From Anolis sagrei (taxonomy: Eukaryota; Chordata; Lepidosauria; Squamata; Anolidae): a stretch of DNA of 64,000 nucleotides. The stretch spans positions 24,497,375 through 24,561,374 of the forward strand of contig NC_090034.1 in the NCBI RefSeq assembly GCF_037176765.1. Direction: 5' to 3'. The notes beneath the pieces are model-generated. The model was not told the DNA's origin. It did no database searches and saw nothing but the letters and a program-made list of their open reading frames with translations. The position numbers and the translations under genes were made by a program. Positions 23,561-36,171 of the stretch are shown here, piece by piece (position 1 is the first letter of the stretch; every line of letters starts with the position of its first letter).

Positions 23561-26500
23561 ATGGCGCATCAGCCGGATCCCCAGCAGGTGAGGCTGAGTA
23601 GCCATCTGTTGGGAGGGCTTAGATTGTGCCTTTCCTGCAGATAGAATGGCTTTGGACTGGATGGGCCCTTTGTGCCTTTTCCCACTCTCGGATTCTGAGG
23701 CTGGGTGGCCATCGGTTGTGCCTTTCCATTAAGCAGAATGGGGTCGGACTGGATGGTCCTTGGAGGTCTCCTCCAACTCTAGGATTCTATGATTCCGAGG
23801 CTGGGTGGCCATCTGTCGGGAGGGCTTTGATTGTGCCTTTCCCGCAGGCAGAATGGGGTCGGACTTGATGCCCCTTGAGGTCTCGTCCGGCTCCAATAAG
23901 ATTCTATGATTCAGAGGCTGGGTGGCTTTGGGAAGACTTTGTGCCTTTTCTATAGGCATAATAGGGTTGGACTGAATGACCCTTCGGGTCTCTTCCAACT
24001 CTAGGGATTCTATGATTCTGAGGCTGGATGGCCATCTGTCGGGAGGGTTTTGATCGTGCCTTTCCTGCAAGCAGAATGGGATTGGACTGGATGACCCTTC
24101 AGGTCTCTTCCAACTCTAGGATTCTATGATTCAGAGGCAGGATGGCCATCTATCGAGAGGGTTTTGATTATGCCTTTCCTGCAAGCAGAATGGGGTCAGA
24201 CTGGATGGCCCTTGGGGTCTCCTCCAACTCTAGGATTCTATGATTCTGAGGCTAGGTGGCCATCTGTCGGAAATGCTTTGATTGTGCCTTTACTGCAGAC
24301 AGGATGAGGTCGGACTAGATTGCCCTTGGGATCTCTTCTAACTCTGGCATTCTATGGTCATAGCCCCTGAAGCATGGCTTGGTGGCCATCTGTTGGGTGG
24401 CATTTGTTTGTGTCCTGCCTGGCAGAATCAGCTTGAGTTGGATGGCCTTTGGGGTCTCTTCTATTTTTCGGATTCTATTGAAAATTATTGGGCAAATGAC
24501 TCTCAGAGCTTGGGAAAGTATTTCTGGTTATAAATTACTGGGTCCCCAAGTCATAATGGGCACTGGGTGTGCCAGCTCGAAAATTCTGGGAATTGTAGTC
24601 CAAAAAAAGTAAGGTTTCCAAGTTCTTTCCCAACCAAATGGGACTCTCACTATTGCTGTGACATTTAAAATGTTCCTATTTCACAGAGATTTAGACAAGC
24701 AAAAATCATATCTGCTTTTACAGATTAAAAAGGCTGCTCTCGCATTGCTTGCACATAGCAAGAACAAGAAGAATACGGCCGAGAAATTGCTTTTAAATGA
24801 GGACCGGAGTTTATTTTTAATGATTACCGTCTGGAAGATCCCACTGCGTGAGCAAGTCATCAAAATGTAAGTCTAAAAATCAGTGTGGGAGCCCCCTATG
24901 GCCCCCGCAGCACTGTTTGCTGCTGGTGCCAAATGCCTTCGAGGACAATAATAATATACTTTATTTATCTCCCCGGAGGGACCAAGAGCAGATTACAGTT
25001 TATATGTATAAGGTAAACATTCAGTACCTTTTAACACAGTGAACAACGACATAAAATACTTAGAGAGACAGAGGTAAAGCCTTCCCCTTTCCATCTCCAG
25101 CGTCTGGAGGCAATGCTGAACTCTGGCCATGGGGAGGTGCTCTTGTTCCATGCCGAGTATCCAGTTGGCCATAGACTTTCTTTGTCTGCATGGGTAGCCC
25201 TTTATCCTTCCCACTGAGGTGGTACCTATTAATCTACTCGCATTACATGTTTTCGAACTGCTAGGTAGATAGAACTGCTAGGTAGATAGGGCTGACGGCA
25301 GGGAGCTCACTCCGGCTCGTGGCGTCAAACTGCTAACCCTCCAGTCAACGGATTTCCTGCAAGTAGCGGTTTTAACCGCTGCACTAAACAATAGTCCAGA
25401 ACTATACAAATGTCTCTTCTGGTTTTTGGAAATAGTTTGTTTTTGTTTTGTATTTTGGCTGAAATTGTGCTAGAAATGGTGCAAATTGCCACTCCTGGCA
25501 TTCCTAGAAGATGCAGCATCCTTTCCTCCTCTTTTTAGTCAGAAAAACAGTGGTCTTAGTTGTGGAGGCAGGAGAGAATCCAGGAAAACTGTGGCAGTCA
25601 ACCCATTATAAAATGGATCCAGCGTCACTTGCAAAGTGTGACTGTACTTAACCCTCCTTGCATTTGAGGTCAAAACACTCTGTGCATTCTCTCAATGCCA
25701 CTGCTTTGTTTCTTACAGACCCCTGCCTCATAATATTCAGCCTGCAACGGCGGAGGTTTGCCTCTTCACGAAAGATGAGCCGGATTTAACAGCAGAACAG
25801 ACGGAGAACCTGTACAAGAAGCTCTTGTCCCAACATGGGATCACAAGCATCACTGAGGTATGAAAGACACAAATGTTCATGGGGTGTTACATCCTTTTTG
25901 AGTCACTGGGGAACATTGCAAGGTCACAATGCTTTAGCTGTCTGATCAGCAAGTGGTGGTGACATTAGCCATTACCATCACCACCTCTTGGGCTTCCCTG
26001 TTCCTGCTCAACTTAGCTGTATTCCTTCCAGTTGGTTGTGCAAGGAAGACTGTGTTTTCTCTAGCAACAATCCCAGTTGGAAAATATTTAGAGATAGTCT
26101 TGCATGGGCAAGTAAGAGTCATTTCATTTACAAAATACCTGTTCTTGATGAAGCCAAAAAGCAGAATGTATCAAGGTGAATTTTCCCCAAAGACCTCCAG
26201 TGTTTTTTGGTGGTCATGGGGCTCTGTGTGCCAAGTAGGTTCCAGGTCCATTGTTGGTGGAGTTCAGAGTACTCATTGATTGCAGGGGAACTATAACTCT
26301 CAGTACCTTCAACTACAGCTCCTCTGAATCCCTCCAAAGACCTCCAGTATTTTTTGTTTGTAATGGGGGTTATGTGTGCTAAATTAGTTACAGGTCCATT
26401 GTTGGTGGAGTTCAGAATGCTCTTCGGTTTCAGGTGAACTATACATCTCAGTACCTACATCTCCTATAAATCATGGTGAATTCTCCCCAAACCTCTCTAG

Positions 26501-28661
26501 TATGTTCAGTTGCTGATCAATTCCTCTGTTTACTGTGTGCCATAGAAAAGAATAGGAAAGGGTTATGGGAGAGGCAGTGGGCAGGGTCATGCAAATTCCA
26601 CTCCAATGGAAAGAGTAAGAAACACTGGGATGTAAGTGGTAGAGGAAAAACAGAAAATCTAGGATGAAATTGTCCCCGTATGAAAGCCTTCACTTGGGTG
26701 GTGGACAGTACGGCATTTGTGGAGGACATTGGCAGCGTTCTTGTACACGTTTACTGCGCTCTCTATAACCTGCATAGTGAGAGCTATAGCTGATTGTGGA
26801 AGTGAGAGCCTATCTGTGGAAGTGGACACCCCAGCCACACACATACAAACATATTTTTACCTTTATTATGTGTATAGATAAAACTCCTTTCAATCCAAGA
26901 GGCTATATTTTACTTCTTCCCCACTTAATCCTTATGAAAGCATTGTGGGGGTAGATAAGAGTAGCTGGCCAAATACTCAGTGATTTTCATTACTTAATGC
27001 AAACCAGAACATGCATTGCTAGCATTCCACTAGACCAATCTGTATAAAAGTGTCTGTAACTTGGAAGGTGCTGAACAGACTGTGCTCTGGCACCACGAGA
27101 TGCAGAGCCAATATTAAGAAATGGGGCTAACAATGAAGAGTCCACGACATGTGAGTGTGGAGAAGAACAGACCACAGGCCCCTTACTACAATGCAGCCTG
27201 AGCCCTGCCACATGCACAATGGAGGACCTTCTTCAAGTGACACCAGAGGCACTCCAAATGACCAACTGTTAGTCAAAGAAAATGTAGTATAATGCCAAGT
27301 TTTTAACTTCGTTTGTGGGTTTTTTTTAATACATTAGAACTGTATTCTTAATTCACTTCTGACATGATAAATAAATAAACCTTACTGAAATTATATTTGC
27401 TTTTTCCATCAAAGTTTAAGTTATTAATCATCCTAATAAGAATGCAGTAGTTAAGACTGATGAGACTCAATCTCTTCCTTCTCCCTCCCCCTGTTTTTGG
27501 AAGGTCATCTCCTATAAAACACTCAAAAAGGAATACAAGCCTTTTGAAGCCAAGCGTCGTCTCCTCAGTCGGTTTGCTCTTTTCCTGTCTGATGATCGCA
27601 TCCGAAGGCTCCTGCCGTCACACATCGGGAAACACTTCTATAGGAGTAAAAAGTAAGCATTTTGTCTTTTCAGAGTTTTGGGCCAGAGTTTTTCAACGTA
27701 AGCATAATTGCTTTTTCTCAATTATCACATTTCCCTTTGATTTAAGAGCTCCTCTGTCCGTGAACCTAAGAGCAAAGAATCTGGCTAAGGAAATAAACAA
27801 ACACATCCAAGGAACTACTCTTCCTGTCACCAACAAAGGATGTTGCTAGTAAGTATTATATACACAAAAGCCGGGATATTACCTCTTCCATTTACTTTAT
27901 ATTACCCCTTTCTGAAAAGGCATTCAAGGCAGCTTTTGGTGCTAAATAGTGCTCAAGAAAAGAATTTATAACAAATTGTAAGGGACAACATTAGGGAAGG
28001 ACATATTTTTGTCTGGCTGTTGGTGGGCCTCGAGTCTCGTTGGCACTAATTCCTTCCTTAGTACGCCTCTTGTCCCTGTTTGAGACCAGACCACTTATTG
28101 AGATACTTTTGTATCTCGCCTATACATAACACAGCCATTATTGGCATACACCAACAAAAATCACAGCACATGCATATACAACAAGAGGAAGTCACCGATA
28201 AAAAAGGAAAGCAGTAGCACAGCAGGTTAAACCGCTAGCTGCAGAAAATCTGATGACCAGAGGGTTAACAGTTTGAAGTCGCAAGTCAGGGTGAACTCCC
28301 AGCTGTCAGCCCTAGCTTCTGCCTTCCTAGCAATTCAAAAGCATGTAATGCGAGTAGATCAATAGGTTCCATCTCAGCGGGGAGGTAAAAGAGCACCCCG
28401 TGCAGACATGCTGGCAACGATTGGAGAAGTTTATGGACAAGAGGCTCATCGGCATGGAAAAATGGAACAAGAGCACCTCTCCAAGGCTGAAGTTGAGCAT
28501 CGCCTCTAGATGCCAGAAATGGAAAGGGGAAGGCCTTTACCTCTGTCTCTCTATTGTATGTCTTTTTTCACAGTGTGAAAAGGCATTGAATGTTTGCCTT
28601 ATATATGAAATTAATCCACTCTTGAGTCACTCCTGAGAGATAAGGTACAATATAAATAAAG

Positions 28662-28695
<34 letters not shown>

Positions 28696-31600
28696 GTTAT
28701 GAATCTAAATTATAAAACTTACAAGACTCTCACAAAAGATGCATCAGAGTGGTTCAGAAGGTATGGAATTTTATAACACCCTTGCCATTGAGAACATTGA
28801 AAAAAATATCTTGTATTTCATCCGTATATTATCATATTTGGGGCATACAAACAAAGAATGGTGAAATGTTTCAGCAGAAATCAAGTTGCAAAATGTATGT
28901 TTTATTCATGTTCTACTGGTTCTTTTAATGTTGGTCATTGACTGAAATTGTTCTGTTATGTTCAAATCACAAGAACAAACCCTTTCGGAACATTCAACGT
29001 TTTTATATCTCCCACCCAAAAAAGTTGATGATAGCAATGCATTATTACATCTTGCAGTTGCCAAAGCTCTCATCTGGGTGGGATTAATCAAAATGCGAAG
29101 TGACTCCACACTCGCATGGAATTAATGATGTGGTAGGGGAAGAAGTTGTCTTTACTCCAAGAGTCAGATTATGAAAGTCAAGATTCAAAAGTCTGCTCTT
29201 GACTGACCTGCAGGCTTTCACATTTGTAAGTATTAAGAGTGCTTCCAAAGACAGGCCAATTGCTTTGATCTTTCTGAGAATCAAAGAATACCTTTCTGAA
29301 ATAAAATCTCACATAATATACTTTATTTATATTCTGTTCTATCTCCCTGAGGGGACTCAGGGTGAATTACAGAACACATATACAGTAAACATTTAATGCA
29401 GTTATACCATTAACAAGGACAGACAATACATAAACAGTTAGGCTTTCCCATCTTCTCCATCTCTGGCATCTGGAGGCTGTGCTCGATTCCAGCCATGGGA
29501 TGGTGCTGACACTCCATCTTCCATGCAGAGGAGCTTTGATGTCCATAGATGTCCTCCCGATTAAATTGCCAGCATGTTCTTATGGGCGCCTTTGTATTAC
29601 CTCCCTGCTAAAAGCGGTACCTATTTATCTACTCACATTGCTGTTTTCGATCTGCTAGGTGGGCTGACGGTGGGAGCTCACCCCAACCCAGGCTTGAACT
29701 GCCAACCTTTCAATTAGCAAGATTTTCTGCAGCTGGTGGCTTAACCCACTGTACTAAAACCCGGCCAGTTTGCTCAAGGCAACATCTCATATTTAGTTCT
29801 TTCCTTCCTCGTGTCTTCTTCAGAGTAACCATGTGAGGCAGAGGTCAGTCAGCCTTAGAGAAGTGAGTGACTTCTCTAAGTTATATAGCGATGTTTATTG
29901 GGGCTAGAATCTATATATCTGTGAAGTCCTAGCCAAGCATTGGAAGTAGTTCCCTTATATCCTGGCTCTCTTTATTTCTTTCAGTTCGGTGCGTATTGGT
30001 CACACCGGCATGGAAGCTGGGCAGATTTCGGAGAACATTATTGCTGCTGCAAATGTGATTGCTGCTAAAGCACCACAGGTAATGATGCAATAATGTTAAA
30101 GCAAATCATTTGCACATTTGCAGCAAATATTCATATGTGTCTATAAATTTTAAATTTACCTACGTCTGGCGGGGACGAGAGAGAGGGCCTTCTCGGTGGT
30201 GGCCCCCCGGCTGTGGAACACCTTCCCTGTTGACATCAGGCAGGCGCCCTCCCTTATGTCTTTCCGTAAGAGCCTAAAGACATGGCTATTTGAGAAGGCA
30301 TTTAACTGAATGTTACATTAACTGGTAATGACAACTGGAACGGAATATGGATTACGAGTTTGGTTATGATTCTACGATAAGACGGAGCGGATTATTTTAG
30401 TGTAATTATATTATTGTGTATTAGTGATATGTTGATTTTTCGTCGAGCTTTATTGTAAATTGCCTTTTATATGTTGTACACCGCCGTGAGTCGCCCTAGG
30501 GCTGAGAACGGCGGTCAACAAATGCAGCAAATAAATAAATAAATATTTGTATTTTAATATATGTATTTGTATTGTATTTTAATCCTTGAACTATGTATTT
30601 GGTAATGATGTGTTTTAATGTATGTATTTTATGATGATGTGTTTTATCATCGTCATTTTAATGTATGTATTTTATGATGATGTGTTTTAACTGTGCTGTG
30701 CCCTGCCTTTATAATGATAGTAATAATTTGACTTATACACAAGTATATATAGTACATACATCTAATCTGCAAAAAAGGTAAAGCATATTAATGCTGTTGA
30801 CCTTTGCTTTCAAATAAATATGCATATATTTGGGCTGTGTAACTTTGTAAAAGCCGTTTGATATGTCTGCATTTGTTCATGAGATACATGTTTGTGTTCA
30901 TTACTGCAGATTTGGAGAAGTGTTAAAATTCTTCACCTCAAAACAGACAAATCAGTTGCACTTCCAGTCTTTACTTGGATCCAACCCAAATCAGATACAA
31001 TTCAGAAAGAGACAGACACTGAAAGACAGGTAAGGGATTGGCTAGTGCATAGTAGGTGCTTTCAGCTCAATGGCTGTATTGGGTGGTTATTCAAATATGA
31101 TCTCCATTCTGGTGTGTCATGTCTTCTCATTATATGTTCCACATGCGATAGTCTCAGTTCCGTCATCTTGGTTTCTAGGGAGATTTGCCCTGGGACCCAT
31201 TTGTTGATCTTTTTTAGCAATACTCTCCAGCATCACATTTCAAATAAGTTGATTTTCTTCCTATCCGCTGTCTTCATAATCCAGCTTTCATGACAATGCA
31301 TAGAAATGGCAAATATGATTATTTAGATTATCATAGTTTTAGTGTCCAGTTATGTATCTTGTTACTTGGGATCATGAGCTGTCCTTCCAAGTCCTTATCT
31401 TTTTTTATATCTTGTTTGCATCCTCCAGAATGATTCTATGGTATGCTTCTGCCAGAAGTCATTATCCATGGCTTCATCTTTCAACAAATAAAAACCAGGA
31501 ATATGGAATTCATCTTTATATTATTGAGAATTGTGTTCAAATATATTTTAAAATAACAGGTATTGGAGGGGATGAATTATACTTTACTGATCAAATCGCT

Positions 31601-34600
31601 GTTGAAAAAAACATCACTGGACCTCACTCAATTGAACAACTTTCCAATCTCCTCTTTTTGGGTAAAGTTCTGGAACGTGTAGTAGCCTCACAACGCCAGG
31701 TGTTCCTGGAAGAAACTGATTATCTGGACCCATCACAGTCTGGCTTTAGGCCGGGCCATGAAACTGAAAAAGCCTTGGTCTCCTTAGTCGATGATCTACG
31801 CAGGGAACTTGACAGGGGGAATATGTCACTGTTAGTTCTCTCAGCAGCCTTTGATACCATAGACCATGGTATTCTTCTGAAACGCCTCACAGGAATGGGA
31901 CTTGGAGGCACTGTCCTGCAGTGGTTCCGGTCCTTCCTGGAGGATCACTCTCAAGTGTTGTTGGGGGACAACTGCTTGGCCCTGCAGCTTTGTCCTGTAG
32001 GGTCCCACAGGGCTCAGTATTGTCCCCCATGTTGTTTAACATCTACATGAAGCCACTAGGAGAGATCATGCAGCGTTTTGGAGTTCGATGTTATCTGTAC
32101 GCAGATGATGTCCAACTCTATCACCTTTCCACCTGCTGCTAAGGAGGCTGTTCAAGTCCTGAAAGGCCGAACAGGGGATAGGGTTACAGCCTGTGTTGGA
32201 CAGGGTTACACTCTACCTAAAGACAAAGGTTCGCAGCTTGGGAATTCTCTTGGATTTGTTGCTGAGCCTGGAACCCCAGGTTTTGGTGGTGGCCAGTGGT
32301 GCTTTCACACAATCAAATCTTGTGTGCCAGCTGTGCCCGTACCTTGGCAAGTCAGATGTAGCCATGGTAATCCCCGCTCTTGTTACATCTCAAATAGACT
32401 ACTGTGACATGCTCTATGTGGGGTGGCCTTTGAACACTGTTTGGAAGCTCCAAGTATTTCAATGGGCAGCGGCCAGGTTACTCACTGGAGTGACATACAG
32501 GGAGCATACAACCCCCCTGTTGCATCAGCTCTACTGGCTGCCAGTCTGCTACTGAGCACAATTCAAAGTGCTGACTTTAGCCTATAAAACCTAAATGGCT
32601 CCGGCCCAACTTACCTGTCTGAACATATGAACTGGTTAGAACATTAAGATCTGCCAGGGAGGGCTTGCTCTCAGTCCCACCTCCTTCACAAGCATGGGAA
32701 CGAGGGACATGGCCTTCTCAGTGGTGGCCCCTCATCTATGGAACTCTCTCCGGTGATATCAGGCTGGCCCCCTCCCTCCTGGTTTTCAGGGGAAAAGTGA
32801 AGACGTGGCTATGGAGGTGTTTGGATATTGCAGTATTAATTAGGCGTAATGTAGCAACACAAATGACTGCAAGGCTAGGGATCATGTTTCAATAGTTTTA
32901 TGGTATTTATATGTTTCTATTTGGTTTATTGTTTATATAATTCTTTGTATTGTATATTTGTTTGAATATGCAACATTGCCAAATTGTAAGCTGCTCTGGT
33001 GAGAGAGAGCAGGATAAAAATACAGTTAATTAGTTAGTTAATTTCATTCACAATCTTTCTCAAATACAAAAGTGAAAATATCCCTTCTGGAAAACAAACA
33101 GAAACCAACATTCTTGCTACATTAAGACTGTCTACCATGTTTCCTGCATTCCTTAATTCAAGTGCTAGATGTTGGGACTTTGTCATTTAGAAGTTGTTGA
33201 AATCTTCACTATTAACACATGCCAAAACATTACGACTATTAGTCTTATGCTTGCACTGTCTTTTTACATAGTTACATTCTCTATAAATCAGTGATCTTTT
33301 CATTAATAGACTGAATCATTGACAGTGTTATAAATTTGTTTTTAAGTGTACTTTGTCACAGAGAAAAAAAGAAAAGAATAAAACCAAAAACATTGCTAAA
33401 GCAAACAGCTCAACGATAGCTGATGAAAGTGATGCTTCTGATTCTAAAGGAACAATCCTGAAAACAACAGACATCTCTATCATGGTTGAATCAGAGGAAG
33501 ATGATGGAGATATTCCACAACTGATTCCAATTGAAGCTTCTCCCATTGCAAACGGGGGAAAGGTAATTACTTTCTATTCTAAGCTTGAAATATGTTGAAC
33601 ATTCAGAACATCACATCATGCATTACTTGCATGGAAAATGGTGTTTCATTAAATTCCCCCAAGTTCCCTGTTTTCCTATGACTACCACGATTCATCATTC
33701 TGAGCCAATAGGAAGAAAGATTTAGCCTCAGCCTTTGGATTAACACCTGTATTTACATTTCAGCTGGTGTTTAGCTTTGTCTCTACTGACACTTTGTATA
33801 TCCAGTGAAACGAAGACTACTTTTTGACAATATATGTCATAATAAAATATTGCCCACAGCAAAAATTATAATAAGCGACACCTAAAAATCTAGTACAGAG
33901 GGCAGAGCAACTGATTCTCTTCTCCTCTTTGTTGATGATCTTTGCTATTTTGCTCTTGGCAGCTAATTTTCCTTCCTCCTTTACAGACTAACATTAAGGC
34001 CCCTTCCACACAGCTGAATAAAATCTCACATTATCTGCTTTGAACTGGAATATATGGTATTGTGGACTCAGATAATCCAGTTCAAAGCAGATATTGTGGG
34101 ATTTTCTGCCTTGATATTCTGGGTTTTATGGTTGTGTGGAAGGGCCCTAAGAATATGTTGGCTGCTAAGGAGGAAGATAAGCAACAAATTGAATAAGTAG
34201 CCAATGAGTCCTTCTGTATGCAATTTTTCCACCCTGAGTAGCATTATGTACATTAAAGATGGAGACCTTTCAATTCTCAGGGTGGGCCAGGCTTTAGCAC
34301 AGCGGGTTAAACCGCCAGCTGCAAAAAATCTTGCTGATCAAAAGTTCGACAGTTCAAGCCCAGGTTTGGGATGAGCTCCTGCTGTCAGCCCAGCTTCTGC
34401 TCACCTAGCAGTTGGAAAACAGCAATGTGAGTAGATAAATAGGTACCGCTTTGGTGGCCTTTTGCAGTGACAGATTGTGATTTTGTCAATGTTTATTATT
34501 TTAAAATGCTGGCTGAGACCTTTTGGCACGGCACCCAGCGTACAAATTACTACTGGGTTTATGCAAGAGCCTTTGCAGTTCGATTTTGAGGTCCTGATAA

Positions 34601-34791
34601 CGGTTGAGTTTTTCCTGTTGTCTTTTATCGATTTGGCTGTCGCCTGGTATGGCGACATCAATAATCCAAACTTTTTTATTTTCCACAATCGTGATGTCTG
34701 GATTCGAAAGTCCCACGGTATTTTTGCATGTACTTTTTCCACTACCTTCGCAGGTTTATGATCCCACCATAATAATAATAATTATATATAA

Positions 34792-34865
<74 letters not shown>

Positions 34866-35410
34866 GTATAGTAAAGATGGAGACCTTTCAACTCTCAGGG
34901 TGTTTTATAGAACAGATGCTGTCATTGTATTCAGTATTGCCAGTAAGAAGGAGTTGGGGAGTCATAGTCCAAAATATCTGGAAGGAACCGCCTCCAGGTG
35001 GACAATTTTCACTAGTTCAAGTTATGACTAGTTTAGTGTACTCTGTACACTTTCTCCCTTTATTGTAGGTAGTGGAGCCTAGTCCTGTTCCAGGAAAAAA
35101 GAGTAAGTCAAGCACAAAGGGATCAGTGGCTCTCCAGGGCAAGAGGAAAACATCGGGCGCCCCTGCAACACAGCTGGAAAAACCTGGTGAAGGATCGGTC
35201 TCACAGACACCAAAGCTTCTCAGACAGTCTAAGAAGTCTAAGACTCCAAACCAAAAGAATTCAGAAAAGAAGCAGGTGACTCCGCCACAGAAACCGGCAG
35301 CAAAATCTTCTCAGGTTCTTAAAATGAAGAAAGCCAAGAAGTCTTCCAAGAAAGCTCCCAAAGCTCCTGCACAAGAACTCAAGAAAGGGAAAGGGCTACA
35401 GTTCTCATAA
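23561..35410 (+). CDS. RSL1D1: RSL1D1, ribosomal L1 domain-containing nucleolar protein
   Basis: RSL1D1 (CSIG) is a nucleolar protein linked to ribosome biogenesis and senescence control. Exons: 23561-23587, 24724-24866, 25719-25857, 27504-27652, 27747-27848, 29985-30078, 30910-31029, 33362-33562, 35069-35410. Phases all match, giving 438 residues plus stop. Exon 1 gives only MAHQPDPQQ; the ATG follows the CpG-rich promoter. The L1 domain spans roughly residues 10-255, recognised by [69 protein letters not shown] and [11 protein letters not shown] basic [10 protein letters not shown] stretch, the acidic [14 protein letters not shown] and a Lys-rich tail follow. The human protein is about 490 residues, so this one is shorter, mainly in the basic coiled segment and C-terminal tail. 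The introns carry many repeats, including an L2 reverse transcriptase fragment on the same strand. Confidence 0.95.
23589..24480 (+). repeat. Minisatellite of eight CR1 3'-tail units in RSL1D1 intron 1
   Basis: Units start near 23592, 23701, 23801, 23918, 24024, 24138, 24252 and 24378, spaced about 100-126 bases. Each reads 'gaggctgggtggccatctgt', 'gggctttgattgtgcctttc', 'gcagaatggggtcggactgg', 'ctcttccaactctaggattc' and 'tatgattct'. That is the last ~105 bases of a CR1 LINE repeated head to tail. The first unit begins at the exon 1 splice donor itself (gTGAGGCTGAGTAGCCATC). Confidence 0.85.
24947..25395 (-). mobile_element. tRNA-derived SINE with L2-like tail
   Basis: Starts with the reverse tail 'actttatttatctccccgga' and ends with the reverse head ('ctaaccctccagtcaacgga', 'gcggttttaaccgctgcact'). 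It lies in RSL1D1 intron 2. Confidence 0.75.
26180..26882 (-). mobile_element. Helitron-like element with a duplicated internal segment
   Basis: Two related blocks (26192-26330 and 26336-26470) share 'aagacctccagt', 'gtccattgttggtggagttc' and 'aggtgaactata'. The right end, in reverse, reads TATCTATACACATAATAAAGG, a squamate Helitron-like 5' terminus. It is related to the interior of 36484-37451. Confidence 0.45.
26985..27345 (+). mobile_element. Vingi/Kiri-like LINE 3' end
   Basis: Encodes a decayed copy of the CKCGDEQTTDHLLQC zinc-knuckle end ('gagtgtggagaagaacagac', 'ttactacaatgcagcctgag'), in the opposite orientation to 39385-40180. Confidence 0.6.
28205..28692 (+). mobile_element. tRNA-derived SINE with L2-like tail and (TTA)n
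   Basis: Head 'cagtagcacagcaggttaaa', body 'gtaatgcgagtagatcaata' and 'gagcacctctccaaggctga', tail 'aaggtacaatataaataaag' followed by TTA triplets. This is the fullest copy of the second SINE family. Confidence 0.8.
29313..29765 (-). mobile_element. tRNA-derived SINE with L2-like tail
   Basis: Reverse tail 'actttatttatattctgttc' and 'ctccctgaggggactcaggg' through the reverse head 'ggcttaacccactgtactaa'. It lies in RSL1D1 intron 5, upstream of exon 29985. Confidence 0.8.
30165..30545 (+). mobile_element. L2-type LINE 3' end
   Basis: C-terminal codons 'ccttctcggtggtggccccc', 'gtggaacaccttccctgttg', 'ctaaagacatggctatttga', then 'caccgccgtgagtcgcccta' and (AAAT)n. Confidence 0.8.
31610..33040 (+). 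mobile_element. L2 LINE reverse transcriptase to 3' end, decayed
   Basis: Recognisable pieces: [47 protein letters not shown], the YADD catalytic box ([11 protein letters not shown], about 32090-32122), the C-terminal 'aatgggcagcggccaggtta', and the tail 'gtaagctgctctggtgagag' with 'aggataaaaatacagttaat'. Several frame breaks are present. It lies in RSL1D1 intron 7 on the sense strand. Confidence 0.85.
33995..34151 (+). mobile_element. Complete palindromic MITE with TTAA-like flank
   Basis: Ends 'taaggccccttccacacagc' and 'tgtgtggaagggccctaa' are inverted repeats. The interior carries opposed 'atctgctttgaactgga' and 'tccagttcaaagcagata'. TTAA (left) and CTAA (right) flanks suggest a piggyBac-type target, with one substitution. 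It lies in RSL1D1 intron 8. Confidence 0.65.
34288..34454 (+). mobile_element. 5' part of a tRNA-derived SINE
   Basis: Reads 'ggctttagcacagcgggtta', 'aaagttcgacagttcaagcc' and 'aatgtgagtagataaatagg', then stops abruptly at the R4 element. Confidence 0.65.
34455..34765 (-). mobile_element. R4-clade LINE 3' fragment with restriction-like endonuclease
   Basis: The minus strand encodes [27 protein letters not shown] and [15 protein letters not shown]. This matches the C-terminal restriction-like endonuclease (PD...D) of R4 elements. It is followed by a long (TTA)n tract. Confidence 0.75.
34768..34866 (+). repeat. (TTA)n microsatellite
   Basis: About 25 triplets of ATT/TTA with two single-base interruptions, in RSL1D1 intron 8 about 200 bases before the last exon. 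Confidence 0.9.
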
Positions 35411-35712
35411 ACAACAGTGGAGAAGAGTATATTAGTTACTATTTTAACATAAGGGCCATAATGAATGTTGACTTTCTGCATCCACTTTTTCTTAGCAGCT
35501 ATAATGGCTTTTATGAATTGGTTAAAAAAAAGCTGCAATACTAATCTGTTTGAGTCTTAATCTGTAAAGTCAAGCTGTATTTCTGTCATATAGATTGTAC
35601 CGTCTTTTCTATCTGTAGTTTACCTGTATTTAAGATGGATCCAGTTATCCATCTGAGAAATAATAACAACAAAGCATAGCTACTAAACCAACAGAGGTAT
35701 GTAATAAAATTA
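35411..35712 (+). other. RSL1D1: RSL1D1 3' UTR with poly(A) signal
   Basis: About 290 bases separate the TAA at 35408-35410 from an AATAAA at 35703-35708. A GT-rich stretch (tggtgtgtttc) follows about 30 bases later. No closer canonical signal was seen. Confidence 0.65.
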
Positions 35713-35874
35713 TTTTCCCAAGTTAATAGATTTGGTGTGTTTCTGAAAACTCAGACCAGCTGGCTGATGCTTGTGAAACTGATAAAAACACTAAGGGGAG
35801 AGTTATTAATTAAGCTCACTAAATTATACATGATGCCCTCTATGGAATGGGGTGGAATAAAAAGAGTGGTACTT

Positions 35875-36041
35875 TTTGCTTTTGTATTTTAATGTATTTT
35901 ATTGGGGTTTTAATTAGTGTTTCACCACATTTGCTAATATTTATGGTTTTAGCTTTTAAAAAAATGTATATGTTTTTACTGGCTGTAAGCCACCTTGGGC
36001 CCTTGACAGGAAAGCTGGATATAAATTTCATAAATAAATGA
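35875..36041 (+). mobile_element. L2/CR1-type 3' tail remnant
   Basis: Ends 'ctggctgtaagccaccttgg', 'aagctggatataaatttcat', 'aaataaatg', the usual tail of L2-like elements. It sits about 150 bases past the RSL1D1 poly(A) signal. Confidence 0.5.
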
Positions 36042-36171
36042 AAAGGTGAGCATTAGATTCGAGTAAAGTAAATATTGTTGCCATTTGATTGTTCTTTGTG
36101 GTACACCTGGCTTTCTTTGCTCCAGAACTCACCTGTTATTTTGCTTCTGCAGAAATAAAACTTCTATTGAT

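Noticed and set aside
23729-24070. Minus-strand 113-codon frame and plus-strand 77-80-codon frames
   Set aside because: They run through the CR1-tail minisatellite, and the repeated peptide pattern follows the DNA unit.
23589-24480. CRISPR-like array
   Set aside because: The units are direct tandem copies without unique spacers, in a vertebrate genome.
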